This document shows, piece after piece, positions 23,217 through 36,000 of a DNA stretch of 64,000 bases (position 1 is the first letter of the stretch; each line of letters opens with the position of its first letter). The DNA is from Plecoglossus altivelis. Its lineage: Eukaryota; Chordata; Actinopteri; Osmeriformes; Plecoglossidae. A program made the translations under genes and the position numbers. Where the stretch lies: NCBI GenBank assembly GCA_036571765.1, contig BROE01000007.1, positions 849,404 through 913,403 of the forward strand, given 5' to 3'. The notes beneath the pieces are model-generated. The model was not told the DNA's origin. It ran no database searches and worked only from the letters and a program-made list of their open reading frames with translations.

Positions 23217-24351
23217 TGTGTTGCAGTCTGAACACGGAGTGTGTGTCAAAGTAAACCCCTGGAGAAAATTGTAGAGGCAGATGGTGTTTCATCTTCAGGG
23301 TGTAGCCTCCTCTATGCTATTAAATGGATAGGTCAACATTTCTGTTTGCTTTTACTTGCTTGACTAGACCCCACCCTGTTAATTCCCTTAAATCTTCTTT
23401 AGATATCTGAAGTAGGCAGGTTTTAGCATTTAGCAATCCTAATTTGAACAATTTAACAAAATGTTTTTTCTTTACAAATCCCACAGCTACTGAAATGGGT
23501 GTATCAGGATGAATCAACTTATGTCTGGATAGTTGTGTGGCTTGGTGGCAACTCAACATGAACAAATTAGTATGTCTACATCTCCCATTTGTATTCAGTT
23601 CCTATTTACATAAGGAATTTGGTTGCTTTCCGAATTGAAATTGAACACGTATCAGGTCAACCAAATTGAAGTTTCTTATTATTGATCGATGAACACTTTA
23701 CAATGGGACAGTATGTATATAACAATGTCATACTTTCAAGAGTGTAGTTTGACCCCCAAAAAGATCTGATATGAGTCTTAAGTTGTATGGGTATGGGTTG
23801 TATGGGTAACAAAACAAAGTTAATGGGCAACTCCTTTTCTGTTTACTAATGTATTTTAATGCTGATTATGCAATGCCTCCAGATCAGATTAGGGCTCTGT
23901 CATGCAATTTGTCTACAAAATGCACACAAAAAAAATTTCATTTAAAACCTTTTTTATTTTTGTGAATCCATTATCCGCAAAGTATTAATTTTATAGAAAT
24001 TAAACAAATTCCGCAGTTTTTCATTGGTTACATTGCAAATCATTCAAAACAACCCACTTGTTGCACAACACAGGGAGAGCTGGTTGAATCAATATGTATT
24101 CAGACAGGTGAATAATCGATGGAAGATTCTGGATGATTGTCAATTTTGTTGTATAGAGTCCACCATTCAGTTGTGCTCCTGCTTGTTAAGGCAGTGGACT
24201 AGATCACTCATTCTCTACACATATGGGATGGTGAAATTCCTAAAATGCAGCACCAAATCCTCCAACACACTTAGCAGCCATAGGAATGGAAGCAGATAAA
24301 TTAAGAAGCATTAATAGCGTAGTCCCCTTGGTGGAGAGGTCAAGCCTGTAC
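23217..24351. other. Tail-to-tail intergenic region zdhhc6 / acsl5 (both 3' UTRs)
   Basis: About 1.1 kb separate the two stop codons. The two transcripts converge here, so most of this is probably 3' UTR. The open frames present are short and show no family resemblance. Confidence 0.5.
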
Positions 24352-27300
24352 TTAGATCTTAGCATAAAGCATATCGATTTGTGATTGGAAGAAGGACTTA
24401 AGTTCCGCCCTCTTGGCCTTCAGCGTGGGCGTGAGTAGGCCATTCTCAATGGTGAAAAGCTCAGAATGCAGGTGTAGGTCCTTTACCTTTAAAACACAGA
24501 AATGCAACAAGTTGTGGGCCCAGCCTTTACTTAAATTTTAAGCATAACTTTTCAGATTGACTTTAAGACACAGAATTCGGCAAAATATATTAAACATCTG
24601 TTTAACTCTGGCGCTTTTAAGACATTGATTATGATGTATTTTTCCTGTGAAAGAGGCACATAATTTAAATTATACAAATTTAGAGACCCAGACACAAAAC
24701 ATTATTGCCCAATGCAGATATTTTTGTAACAAGTCAATCATAAAGTTGCTCAACAGAAGTAGATTTGAACCAGGGAAGCCACCATAAAATAGTGTTATAG
24801 GTGGATTATCACATATTTTCACTATAGCCACGTAAAGGATTACTTTGTTGTGATCACTCACCTGTTCAAATGACTTCAGCCCAGCTTCTCTGCCTAGTCT
24901 AATCATGTCTGAGAGAATAGCCTTTTTAACTTCCTGTGTCAAAAAGAAAAGTTTATTACTGAGGTAAAATGCACTGTTAAGAATTATGTTCTAACAAATC
25001 GAGGTTCTTTCTGTGCATTGTTTAACATTACACATTTTTTGCGCCGTTTCTATTTAAATAAGTAATAATTTCTTAGTCTTGCCATGGGAAATTATAAGCA
25101 ACAATACGGTTTCTATGTAAGGTATCTACAGAAGCAGAATGTGTGCATGGGTAAGAACAATCACTCACAGAGTTTTTGCACAGTTCCTCAAACGATCCTT
25201 GTACTCCCAGAGTCTGAGTGAAGACAGGCAGGACCTCCACATCAGGGACTACAATGGCTACTAAACTAGACTATAAAAGAAAACATGAGTGAGTATGTAT
25301 GTGAATGGACGAATGTGTGTGTCTGTGTGTATGTATGTGTGTCCAGTACCTGTAGACTGTCTCCATGTACAAACAATTGGGCCACAGGTGCACTGCGAAT
25401 GTATACATTCTCAATCTTTTCTGGGGCAATATATTCGCCTTGTGCCAGCTTAAAGATATTCTTCTTGCGGTCAATGATCTTCAAAACTCCACTCTGTTGA
25501 AAGGATGTATGTAATTACAGACACCAAAGAGCAAGCTTAGACAGGTGTCTAATGGACCAGGTAACCTGGTAAAAAAATGTACCCTGGAGAAATTAGAGGG
25601 CATTAAATTAAGACCAATTATTCTCTCTCACACACACACACACACGCGCCCTACACCTTACCTCCCCACACACAATAATGGCCATGCATTGTACTCAGAA
25701 TTATGTCTTAATCCCCAGTTTCACTTTCCGCCACTTTCTTGCTCCCTAACTTAATTAACATATCCCAAGTTGCACTTGTAGTGCAGTGGGACATATCATT
25801 ATATCGGCTAATGCTTCTTGGGCTTGTCCCAAATTACTCTTTCACATTAGCGATTGGCTTAACAAGTGTACAATGCTCGTAAAGCTTTATCTGGGTTTGA
25901 ATATATGTACATTTAATGTCATTTTACTACAGCCAACATCAATACACTATTTCTCTATCCCCATACAATGCAAGTCCAGGACAGAAGAAATATGTAACTA
26001 ATCAACTCTATGACATATTCTAGTTTTTTTTTAAACCACCATATGCAGTCAGATTCAAATATATAGAAATGGTCTTGGAAAATATACTGGAAATAAGTGT
26101 TGATTTTTTTAAACAACAAAAATATGTTTCAGAAATAACCTGTCTTAAAAAGTTTGTTTTGCTAGACTTACCGGTAACCATTTCCCAATATCTCCAGTGT
26201 GTAACCAACCATCTGAATCTAAGGCTTCTGCTGTCTTTTCTGGATCTTTCAAATAGCCCTTGAAAATGTTTTTACCTTTTATGCAGACCTAAATAATTGG
26301 TAAGAAAGTGTTTTGTAAAACATTTCTAAACAGTAGTGATAATGTGAAAAGTATTCATGAATATTGTATTTAAAGGCAAATCAAACATTTTGACTCATTC
26401 ACTTAAAATGTATTGGTTCTGCAGGTGGCTTGAGTTTCGTAGACAGGTCATCTCACCTCGCCTTCACCATTAGAAGAAAAGTAGTTCATCTCCTCAACAT
26501 CAACCAGTTTTACAATGTTGCAAGGAACAGGTACCCCGACATGCCCTGTGTGAGCGAACAAGTCTTAGAAAGTTCACCCTTACTTTAGAAACAACCATCT
26601 GTGTTCCTATCAGTAGTGGCATATATTTATATTTCTGTGCACCATGATTCTGATATGTTAGGTAATTGACCCCCAAAGTTGTTGTTTTTTCATATGAAAC
26701 AAAATAACATGGTCATTTTTTTTCCAGAGTGACTGACCAGATGTGGAATCCCCTGGCATGGTGAAGCTGCAGGCTGCAGTGCACTCTGTCTGGCCATATG
26801 CCTCGAAAATCTAGAATCAAACAGCTCAGGGAGTTTAGTGGGACCAAGTTGTCAGGGTAACCCACAGATAAATACCACAGGGAAGTGATGCAATATCTGC
26901 TATCTCTGGAAAACACTAAGGCACTTACCTGACAAAAACTGAGATGTGTTTTTTATAGCAACAGGTCAAATAACCATACCACTGTGTGATCTTTCAACTA
27001 AAGATGAAATATATAGCATTCCAAATTCCATATCTCTTCCAAATCTATCAGAATTGTGCACGTGAAAATTTCTGAAGTGCATGACTGATTTGAAACTCTA
27101 GTTACCTGACAGCCAAGAGACGCCCTAAGGAAGTTAAGAACAGAGGGAGAAATGGGTGCTGCTCCTGTCACCATCACACGCACTCGTCCGCCAAATGATT
27201 CCTTGGGAGACAGTAATTCTAAAGTTAGAATGAATCTAAACTTATGGTTTACTGACTGTATTCTTCCAAATATTTTCAGATTTTCTGTACAAATGTTACA

Positions 27301-30300
27301 CCATTTTTTTCCTTTGGCTTTTTGGAAACTTCATCATTTACTTTTTCCATAATTAAAGTATGACTCAATTATATACAAGACTGAAATCTACCTGGACTTT
27401 ATGAAAGATTAACTTGTCCCATATGCTGTCATTTCGAATGATACCCTCCATCACTTCAGCATGCTTCCTGTTGACTGCAAAGCTCAGAAACCATTTCTTG
27501 AAGGGAGTCTGTGCTCCACTTTGTACCTACAGTTGAAAAATATTCAAGGTGTAGTTATAATTTCTAATATTTCTTCTGTGCACACAAAACACATTTGTTT
27601 TTTGACAGGCTGCTTACTCACCTTGTCATAGACCCGGTTGAGAAGACGAGGCACTACAGGGAAAATGGTGGGCCGTAGCGTTTTCATATCATCTGGTAGG
27701 AGTCTTATATCACCTTGGAAGAAGCCTACCTTGGCTCCGGCACCATATATCACAGTCTGTTACACAATGTGTATAACAATGTGAAAGATTAGGTCGCGGA
27801 CTAAGTGTTGATAATGATCAATCCTTTGACTTAGGGCTCTCACCTGAACGATCCTCTCAAACATGTGTGCAAGAGGCAAGAATGAGATGCTGACATCATG
27901 TGGATTAGGGGCAAAAGAGCTCTGTGAAGAAACATAGGCCACAAGATGTCACTTGCTATCACACACACACACAATACAGAACATGTAACTTCATCTGTGT
28001 ATAACAAATGTCTCTGGTGTGTGAGTCACAATTTGTGTAATCTCATTCATGCAGTACCTCAAAGCTTTTCAGCACACCGGCTGCATCAGCAATCACATTC
28101 TCATGGGTGAGCATGGCCCCCTTTGGGTTGCCTGCATTTAAAATGATTATTTTGCATTCATGCAACATGAATGCATGCATGAATGTGCTTTAAGAAATTA
28201 ACAAATGTCAAAATCTCATAAAACAAACAATAGAACCTGTAGTGCCGCTGGTGAAACATATTATGCTGAGATCCTCTGGCTTGGGTAGCTGAAGGGAGAA
28301 GAAAAAACAATTGAATGCATAAACATGATTAAAGTAATCATATTCACATATTGTCTGGACTAGAGGATAATGTATGTATTGACAAAAGTCACATATGGGG
28401 AAAGTTTGGTCACCCTTTTCCTGCTTCTTGTTTTACTGTTTAGTTTGCATTTTAATGTGTTTTTGCTCATATTTCCTTGGAGAAGTATGGCCAATTTGAC
28501 ATTGGAACTATATGGTAAATCACTTATAAAATGTTTGCTTACAACTGGCTTTTGTAGATTGTCTTTTCCCAGAGCCTGATAAAAAAAACTTCTTGTTTAT
28601 TCACCCATAAATGAAAAAAGAGAAATGGTAAATAGAAGCAGAAAATACTTTTGATTTGGACATAACAATTCCTTGCTGGTGTTCAATCTGCCTCCCTGGC
28701 TTGCTGTCTGTTACATTGCCAAATAACAGGTTACTAAGAGTTCTGAGGCTCGATCAAGTTTAATCCATACTTGCAGGCAAGAGCAATCGTATCTGGCTTC
28801 CTTCAACTAAAATTAATAAATCATTGAGCTGAGACCTGCTATATCATACAAAGCCAACATTTCTATTTAGATTTAATTTCTCTGATCACATTTCTGTAGC
28901 ATTTACTTCTACAATACATATCATAACAGCATTATAATTGAATGCACTAATTTAACTTTTAATCGCACAGAAAAGCAGGTCAATCAGGTCATTGTTCTAC
29001 GGTGACCTACCTCAATGTCCTTCAGTGTTAAGATGTCAACACCACATTTAACTCCTCTTACAGTTAACTCATGGTCAAAAGAGTCCATAAGGATGATGGC
29101 TTTGAGCACACAGATTTTGCCATCCTCACAGTTTTCCAATAGGATCTCAGCTTTGTCCTGTTTGTCGCATAGCACTGTGGAGATTTCCGCTGAAAGCATC
29201 CAAATTTGAGAGAGCTGTAGTAGAGGTTGCTGAGGCAAAGAACTATAAAACTGAGTTATTGTATTTTCTTTAAAAAAAAATGATATTTACTTTTACACAA
29301 CTATCAGTGTATTATGGTATGCTTTCAGCTCCAATTTGTTAGTGTACATAGCAGTAGATGAAATGAAGTTAAACAAGTAAATGTAAATAATTTACAAAGA
29401 AACACCAGATAAAAGCTCAACAAGTGTTTCAAATGGCCTTCAAGGTCTTAGGAGGTATAGGTTGTCTAAAGTGTTGCAAAGTAAGTGAGAGAGAAGAGTA
29501 GAATTGGATTTATGATAGTGTTTTAAGTAACCACACCTGTGTGTGCTGATTGTAGGCCATAATTTTTGTCACATCATTAACATAGTCAATGAGATGTAGG
29601 AAGTTATGTAGCAGAGGAAGGAAATTACCTGTTTTGATTATGTACTCGAGAGCTTCAGATCCCAGAGTGTCATACAAAGGCACTGCCACCATAGAATAAG
29701 TATAGCAAGCCAGCTCACTAATGATCCACTGCAAAAAGGTGCATTGAGTCATTTAAAGAATATGACTCATATTAAACATCCTCAAACTTAATAATGCAAA
29801 CAGCTAATGTTACATGAATGACTTGTGATGCCAGATCAATAACAAAGCCTTACCTCTGGCCTGTTCTGAGCAAAGATACCAATAAAGGTGTCTGGGGTTG
29901 GCTTCAGGCCCCTATGAAGCAACCCTGATCCCAAGTGCTCTGCCCGGTTAATCACCTTGGTATGGGTAAATGTTTAAAGGTCTTTGTGATATACAATTTG
30001 TTCTTCACCCCTTGAGCAATTTATTACATCGACTAATGATGTACCTGTTTGTATTTAAGCCACTCGTAGGGCTGCCCTGCCTTCCTGAATCCCAGACATG
30101 GTCCATTACCTGTGTAAGACACATAAAGATGACACTGGAATTGTATTTTATTGACATACCCATCAATTATGGTACTGCTCTTTGACCTGCTCTTTCATTT
30201 TTATCATGAAAGACGGTAGCCATGCGTCAGGTCAGAGTGCTACACAAGGCAGCCAACTAACTAACGAACTGGAGAGTTCAGGTTGTGAAACTGCATTATA

Positions 30301-30851
30301 TGTTACACAATTTGATGGACAACACCAGGGCCACATAAATAGGATGTAAGCCACACTGGTCAAATAAGCCATGTTATGGTCACCTGATACTTGTAGTCCC
30401 CTCTGAAATACTTCATATAGAGTTTTAGCATCATCATAGTAATATGATACCAAATTGTCATCCTCCATCAGGGCACTCTTCCTTGCTCCATTCTGAGAGT
30501 AAAAGATAGAAGGTCATTAAATAATATTTGGAGCCAACAAGGTACCTTTACCTACTTTGTCCATTCCAATCCAATCCATCCTACATTAATACACAAAACA
30601 GTGGTATGGGGACAAGTTTTTTTAAATTCAACAGTCAGTTTTTTTGTCTGTTCATATTTTCATCACAGGTAAAGAAAGAAAGAGGTCCTCCTCACCTTAA
30701 TTCCTATGGTCTGGCAATTAAAATCCACAGCAGGGCACAGGGCTTTGGGTCTTGTATTTAAATAGACGAGGGCTGCAGCACCAAGGGCAAACAAGGAAAA
30801 GATAGCCGAGGAGGGCAGAGGAGAAAACAAAATCTGGAAAAGTAACTCCAT
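24352..30851 (-). CDS. acsl5: Long-chain acyl-CoA synthetase 5 (Acsl5)
   Basis: Acsl5 activates long-chain fatty acids to acyl-CoA at ER and mitochondrial outer membranes. Twenty coding exons, 5' to 3': 30851-30696, 30492-30384, 30109-30045, 29955-29854, 29728-29629, 29189-29011, 28575-28543, 28288-28237, 28131-28058, 27921-27844, 27756-27622, 27526-27392, 27201-27106, 26810-26738, 26545-26457, 26288-26172, 25493-25350, 25270-25169, 24933-24862, 24486-24352. They total 2046 nt, 681 aa, against 683 in human. The N-terminus MELLFQILFSPLPSS leads a membrane anchor. The AMP-binding P-loop TSGTTGNPKG spans residues 261-270 across an intron. YGQTEC lies at about 443-448 and DGWLHTGDIG at about 518-527 (FACS signature), followed by LKIIDRKKNIFKLAQGEYIA. 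A splice acceptor at 30870-30871 shows a short 5' UTR piece on exon 1. Synteny with zdhhc6 and gucy2g supports Acsl5 over Acsl1. Confidence 0.96.
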
Positions 30852-32539
30852 CCTGTTTAGTATCCAGATCTGATAAGAGTAAAGCAGAAAAAGACAACAT
30901 CTTTTAGATACATCGTAGATGTATATACAAAGACAAGTGTACGTTTGTTTGTGTTCATGGGTGTGGTCTGTCATAACCATATAGACTTTACCTCATTTCC
31001 ACATACTGCACGGTTGCATATCAACACAGGGCAAGTTATTGTCGTTCTAATCACTGCTCTATCACTGTTCACAATACTTTTTCGTCTGGGTAAAACTATA
31101 GCATTAAATAGAATCCTAATCAGATGTATTTCATGTCATTTTGGCATTCCATAAGTTTAAACAGAAATCAAATTTCACATTGGGTAAACATGAATACGTG
31201 GATTCAAATGGAAAACAACTGGCCATGGCAATTTTATTGGTTAAGAGGTCATTCTTTGCTCTTGGCATTGATAACACGTATGGTAATCTGGAGGACAAAA
31301 TCATATCTTCAAGGACAAATGCAGGTTTCAAAAGGTTTCAAACACCTTACTGTATTATTGTACCGATACCACAACATCTCTAAACGTAGATTAATATAAC
31401 AAATCACAGTTTATTTGGAATTAACAACATAATTGTAATTTAATTTGTTCAATTTAATTAGCTTCATCATAGTACGTTTTAGAATCGCAAGGAATTGTAC
31501 AAGCACTCTACAAGAGCCTTGTCAGACATATTCAACAACCACTCTAAAGCTCATTGAATTCAGTGATCTAGATTAAATATAATATACTTTCAATAATGTT
31601 TCTTAAAATGGTTGCCTCACAACATTTGCATTACTTTAAGCATTTTACGTACCAAAAACTGAAAACATTGCACATAGCTTACAGTAACATTTGTTTTACC
31701 AAAACAGTTGCTGTAATACTTTAAGTTAAATGTGTTTGTTTTTTTGACTATTTTTCACCGATAACATTGTACCTAAACTTAAGTCTTGGCTCTGTGAATT
31801 TTTCAGTGTTTCAACCTTTCTGTAAAATGTTTTGTTTGTTTATGTTTGTCTGTCTGTGCAATCTGTACTTATTTCGCTGTGATGGAGTTACACAAGACTT
31901 TTACAATGCACTATATTGTCCTGAAATATGTCAAAATAGATTTGGCCCTATGTACACTTACCTGTTAGTTTTCAAATATCAACATCACATGTAATTTAAT
32001 GTCTAATCTCTGAGAAATCAACTCACTGCTCTCCAGGTGTGTGCTGATAATGGTTGTGTTGAATGACCCCAGCTTTGTTCAGTGACAGCGGGGGAGTGAT
32101 GACGCAAAAGGCACATAACTAGGGTAACAGCCCATAGGTATACTTTGAACCTTGGACACAGTCTTTGCCAACATCATCCAGGCTATTAAAAACAATTCAG
32201 AGTGTAACTCAAGTAGACGTTCTTATCTGTATTGTAAAAAACCTGACTGACGATAACTCCTGATTTAGCACTTACGGTAATACCAGTTTTCGTTGTTTTT
32301 CAAATGACTGCATTTTGGGGATCCCTGGAGAATGAGCCATTCCTGCTTAAACCAGCCTAGCCACTTAAAGATTGCACTCTGCACATCAGCAGGGCTAAGT
32401 GTGGCCCTTGGCAGTATTGCATCATCTTCATTATCAACACCTACACTTGGGTCACCAGGTTAATTATATAACCTTGCAGTTTACAGAACCATTATTTGTT
32501 GACATTGCATTTATACTCAGAAGGTACATTTGTTTATGT

Positions 32540-32641
32540 ATGTTAGATGGCCAAAGCTCAATTACAGTGTATTTTGGTCTTCAACTTGAAGGTTTAAAAT
32601 CCATGTTTTTTGCTTTGGATAAAAGAGTCTGCTAAATGAGA
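32540..32641 (+). mobile_element. SINE/MITE tail fragment
   Basis: The segment ends GCTTTGGATAAAAGAGTCTG followed by CTAAATGAGAAC. This is close to the 'TTGGATAAAAGCGTCTGCTA' end shared by many fish SINE/MITE copies. The left boundary is not defined. Confidence 0.5.
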
Positions 32642-33037
32642 ACATTGCTATTAGTAATTCTATAATGGGTGGGGATGTCAGGTATTTTCAAAACAATTAA
32701 ATTATACAATACATACAAAGGAAAGGAACATAGCACCTATATAATAGTTACATGTATTGTATTTTATGAACACTTTTCTTGTGGCATACATTATACTTAC
32801 TAATTTGTTCTGCTCTGAAACATTCTCTGAGGAAAGGTACAATAAAACTATAGTATTTTCCACCCTGTTGTGAATAATGCAGTTCCAGGTATACTGGATC
32901 TTCCAGGAGTATCTAATATAATTGAGAAACATGTTTTTAAGAGCAAAGTGCATTCTTCATACAATTCTGGTTTCTCCCCTCCTTCTCCCACTGATCTCAA
33001 CCATTATCGAGGGAATAAGTATTTAAGCCTATTGCAG

Positions 33038-33045
33038 TATAAAAG
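33038..33045 (+). promoter_or_regulatory. Possible TATA box of gucy2g
   Basis: TATAAAAG lies 35 nt upstream of the chosen start codon (33080). If used, the 5' UTR would be only a few nucleotides long, so either it is unused or the transcript is nearly leaderless. Confidence 0.3.
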
Positions 33046-33079
33046 CAGAGGCTGTACTTATCTGGTGATCTCTTGGAAG

Positions 33080-36000
33080 ATGTCAGGGATGTCTTCTAAC
33101 GCTTTCACAGTTGTATCACTACTTTTCCTCACAATGCATGCTGCTGCTTCAGGCTCAGTCCCAATTAATAGCAATAATTGGACAAATTCAAAGAGTCTAC
33201 TGATAGGCTTCCAAGCCCCCTGGAACCTGTCTTTTCCCTTTAGTGCCCTCCGACTAGGGTCTGCCATCCAGATAGCTGTGGAGAAGATAAACACCAACCC
33301 ATCCTTCTTAGGAAATTACACGCTGAAATATACATATGTGGACTCTGATTGTGATGCCAAGACATCCTTGGGAGCATTCATTCAACAGGTCTGGGGAGAA
33401 AACGTGACAGCACTCTTTGGTCCTGCTTGTCCAGAGGCAGCTGAGGTAAGATAAAAATCTTCAAATATGTATTTTATAATTCAACATTTACTATGTATGT
33501 AATAGTAATGTGTTGCTTTTGATATACTGGATTCATAAGTATTTGTACTTTTGTTTGAATAAGTATTTGTTTTTATAAGTATGTACGTATAATAATAATC
33601 TCTCCAGTATTCACAATACCACTGTGGAGGTAAAATTGTCAGACTGCACCTCTTTTGGACACATTAATGCTTTTATTTCATTTTTTCCCCGATTGGGAAC
33701 ATTAAGCCATACAATGACCCACACATGGTGTACCAGAGTACATACTTTAACTGCTTTCTGTTAGTAGGTACTGCAGCTGTGTCAACATGTTGTTGTATTA
33801 GAGTATGTGAGGAATATACATAATTTGGTTGACAGTACGCAAGTAAAACCGTTTTGGACCATGAGCTGGTTCACACACATCTTTGTCAACTTGCTGTTGC
33901 ACACTGTCTCTGCCACTCGGTTTCAGTTCAGAAAAGTCTGAACTGCAAAACAATACTGGATGTAATAAGCATAACATTCGTTTTTGTATCTTTTTACCAG
34001 TTTTTATCTTTTTTATTTTTTGTGTCAGACCCTAATATGTCACAGGACACATTCAATTAGGCTAGAATACTGTATTAAGTTAGCTGATAAGGTTGCACAG
34101 ACACAACAGTAACACATAACTATATCTTCCACTATATTTTGATGAATTACTGTATGTTATGTAGGTTCTTTGATATAAACTTTAAAAAGTTTAAATCAAG
34201 TCGGTAAGCAAGCTTTTACTCCTTCACACTATTACCTTGCTTTTGTATGTAAGTTAAATAGTTTGTTACTAAAATTGAATATCCTTATTGCTTTGTGGCC
34301 TTCAGTAATTATGGGAGGTACCAAATTAAAGCGAGGTTGTGCTATACTAGTATTTTTCTTTAAAATAAATTATGTAGATGATGATTTGGTATACTAGAAT
34401 ATGCATGTTTTAGTGTGGTTACTGTTTTGGTGTGTTGATATTCCTTTGTATTCCTTTTCTAAACAGGTAACTGGTCTTATTGCATCAAGTTGGAACATCC
34501 CAATGTTTGGGTTTGTTGGTCAATCTTCTAAAGTAGAAAATGGTATAATTTATGACTCCTACATTAAAGTGGTTCCCCCCCTGAAAAGAAGTGCAGAAGT
34601 CTTAGTAAAAACAATACAATTCTTTGGATGGAGCCATGTGGCTCTGATTGGGGGGGGATTTGATTCAAACACATGGGACAAAGTTGATGCTCTCTGGAAG
34701 TCAGTTGAGGACATGCTGAAAGCTGAATTCACTGTGACTGCAAGTGTCAAATTTGACACCAGCAATCTCGACCTCATTCACAGAAATGTGAAGTACATCT
34801 CTACTGTTGCAAGAGGTAAGGTACCATTGAAGATTCTGAACAACATCAACGATATTGTCCATGTGGAGCTTTCTGTTCCATGCCTAATTTATGCTGTGAC
34901 CAAGATGTTTAAAGACTCATCCTTTGATGATTGCAAAAATGAAGCGAAATTAAAATATGTCATTATTTTCCATTGTCAAATTCAATCAAATGCATAGGTA
35001 CACATAATGGTGTTGGTCCTTTTGTTTAAATGATGTTTCTTCATACAGTAGCAACTGTGTGAACAGACAGCTGCCTCAAAACAGCAAAGAAATTCAAACT
35101 CTACAGGTAGAAAGTTGCAAATGGAGCCCAATTAAAGCATGAGGGTTATTTCACTCAAAAGTAAATCATGATTAACGTCTACGTACCATAATGCCCAACT
35201 TCTCCTACACCAAGTTTCATTGTCATAACTACTAAACCTTAATCACAACATAGCAATTCCCATTTAACTACAATGTAGTTACAGTATATATTGTTACATG
35301 ACATGGTAGTTAATACAACTTCTATCTTTACGGGTGTTGCCAACGTATTATTTACGTATACTTATTATTTTGTTAAAAAAATGGTACGAGTCACTGCTTT
35401 TGTTTCACAAGCTTTACCTGTGGTTTTCTGTATAAGTCACCCATTGGTGAACTTATAACTCCCTTGTAACCTCCTTCAATCACCTAAACTGCCATTTACT
35501 CCCCCACCCCATTTACTTCAGTAAATGGGAACTATCTCATTTTCTTTCAGTTATTGTGATACTGACAAATGCAGATGACTCAATGGAACTATTATTAGAG
35601 GCTGAGAGACAGGGCCTGAATGATGGACAGTATGTGTTTTTCCTTGTGCAGCATTTTGAGGTCAGTGGTAATGTGGTAAGTAAGATCTACAATTCGGGGA
35701 TAGGTAACTATTGTTCAAGGGGTTGGTTCAAAGTGATAATAATTTGAATTCAGTTTTTTTTGGGAAATGAAATAGGAACTATGCACCCCTGTTAACTTTA
35801 TCTTAAATTTGCAATTGTCAATGCAATATCATTATTATAGGCGTCAGAGAAGCTCAGGTGACTAATTGATAAACATTATCATCAAGGTTAACATCCAAAA
35901 CCATATGAATATGTTATTAATACATTAATGCTGGAGCTGGTAAGCTAAATTTCACATTTTAAGTTCACTTTGTTATGTTCTTTACTCTTACTTTAAAATA

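Larger units (their letters stand above)
30852..33079. other. Head-to-head intergenic region acsl5 / gucy2g
   Basis: Includes the acsl5 5' UTR, with an intron whose acceptor lies at 30870-30871 and whose upstream exon I could not place, and the gucy2g promoter. The open frames around 31124-31399 have no recognisable homology. A SINE-like tail lies at about 32540-32641. Confidence 0.5.
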
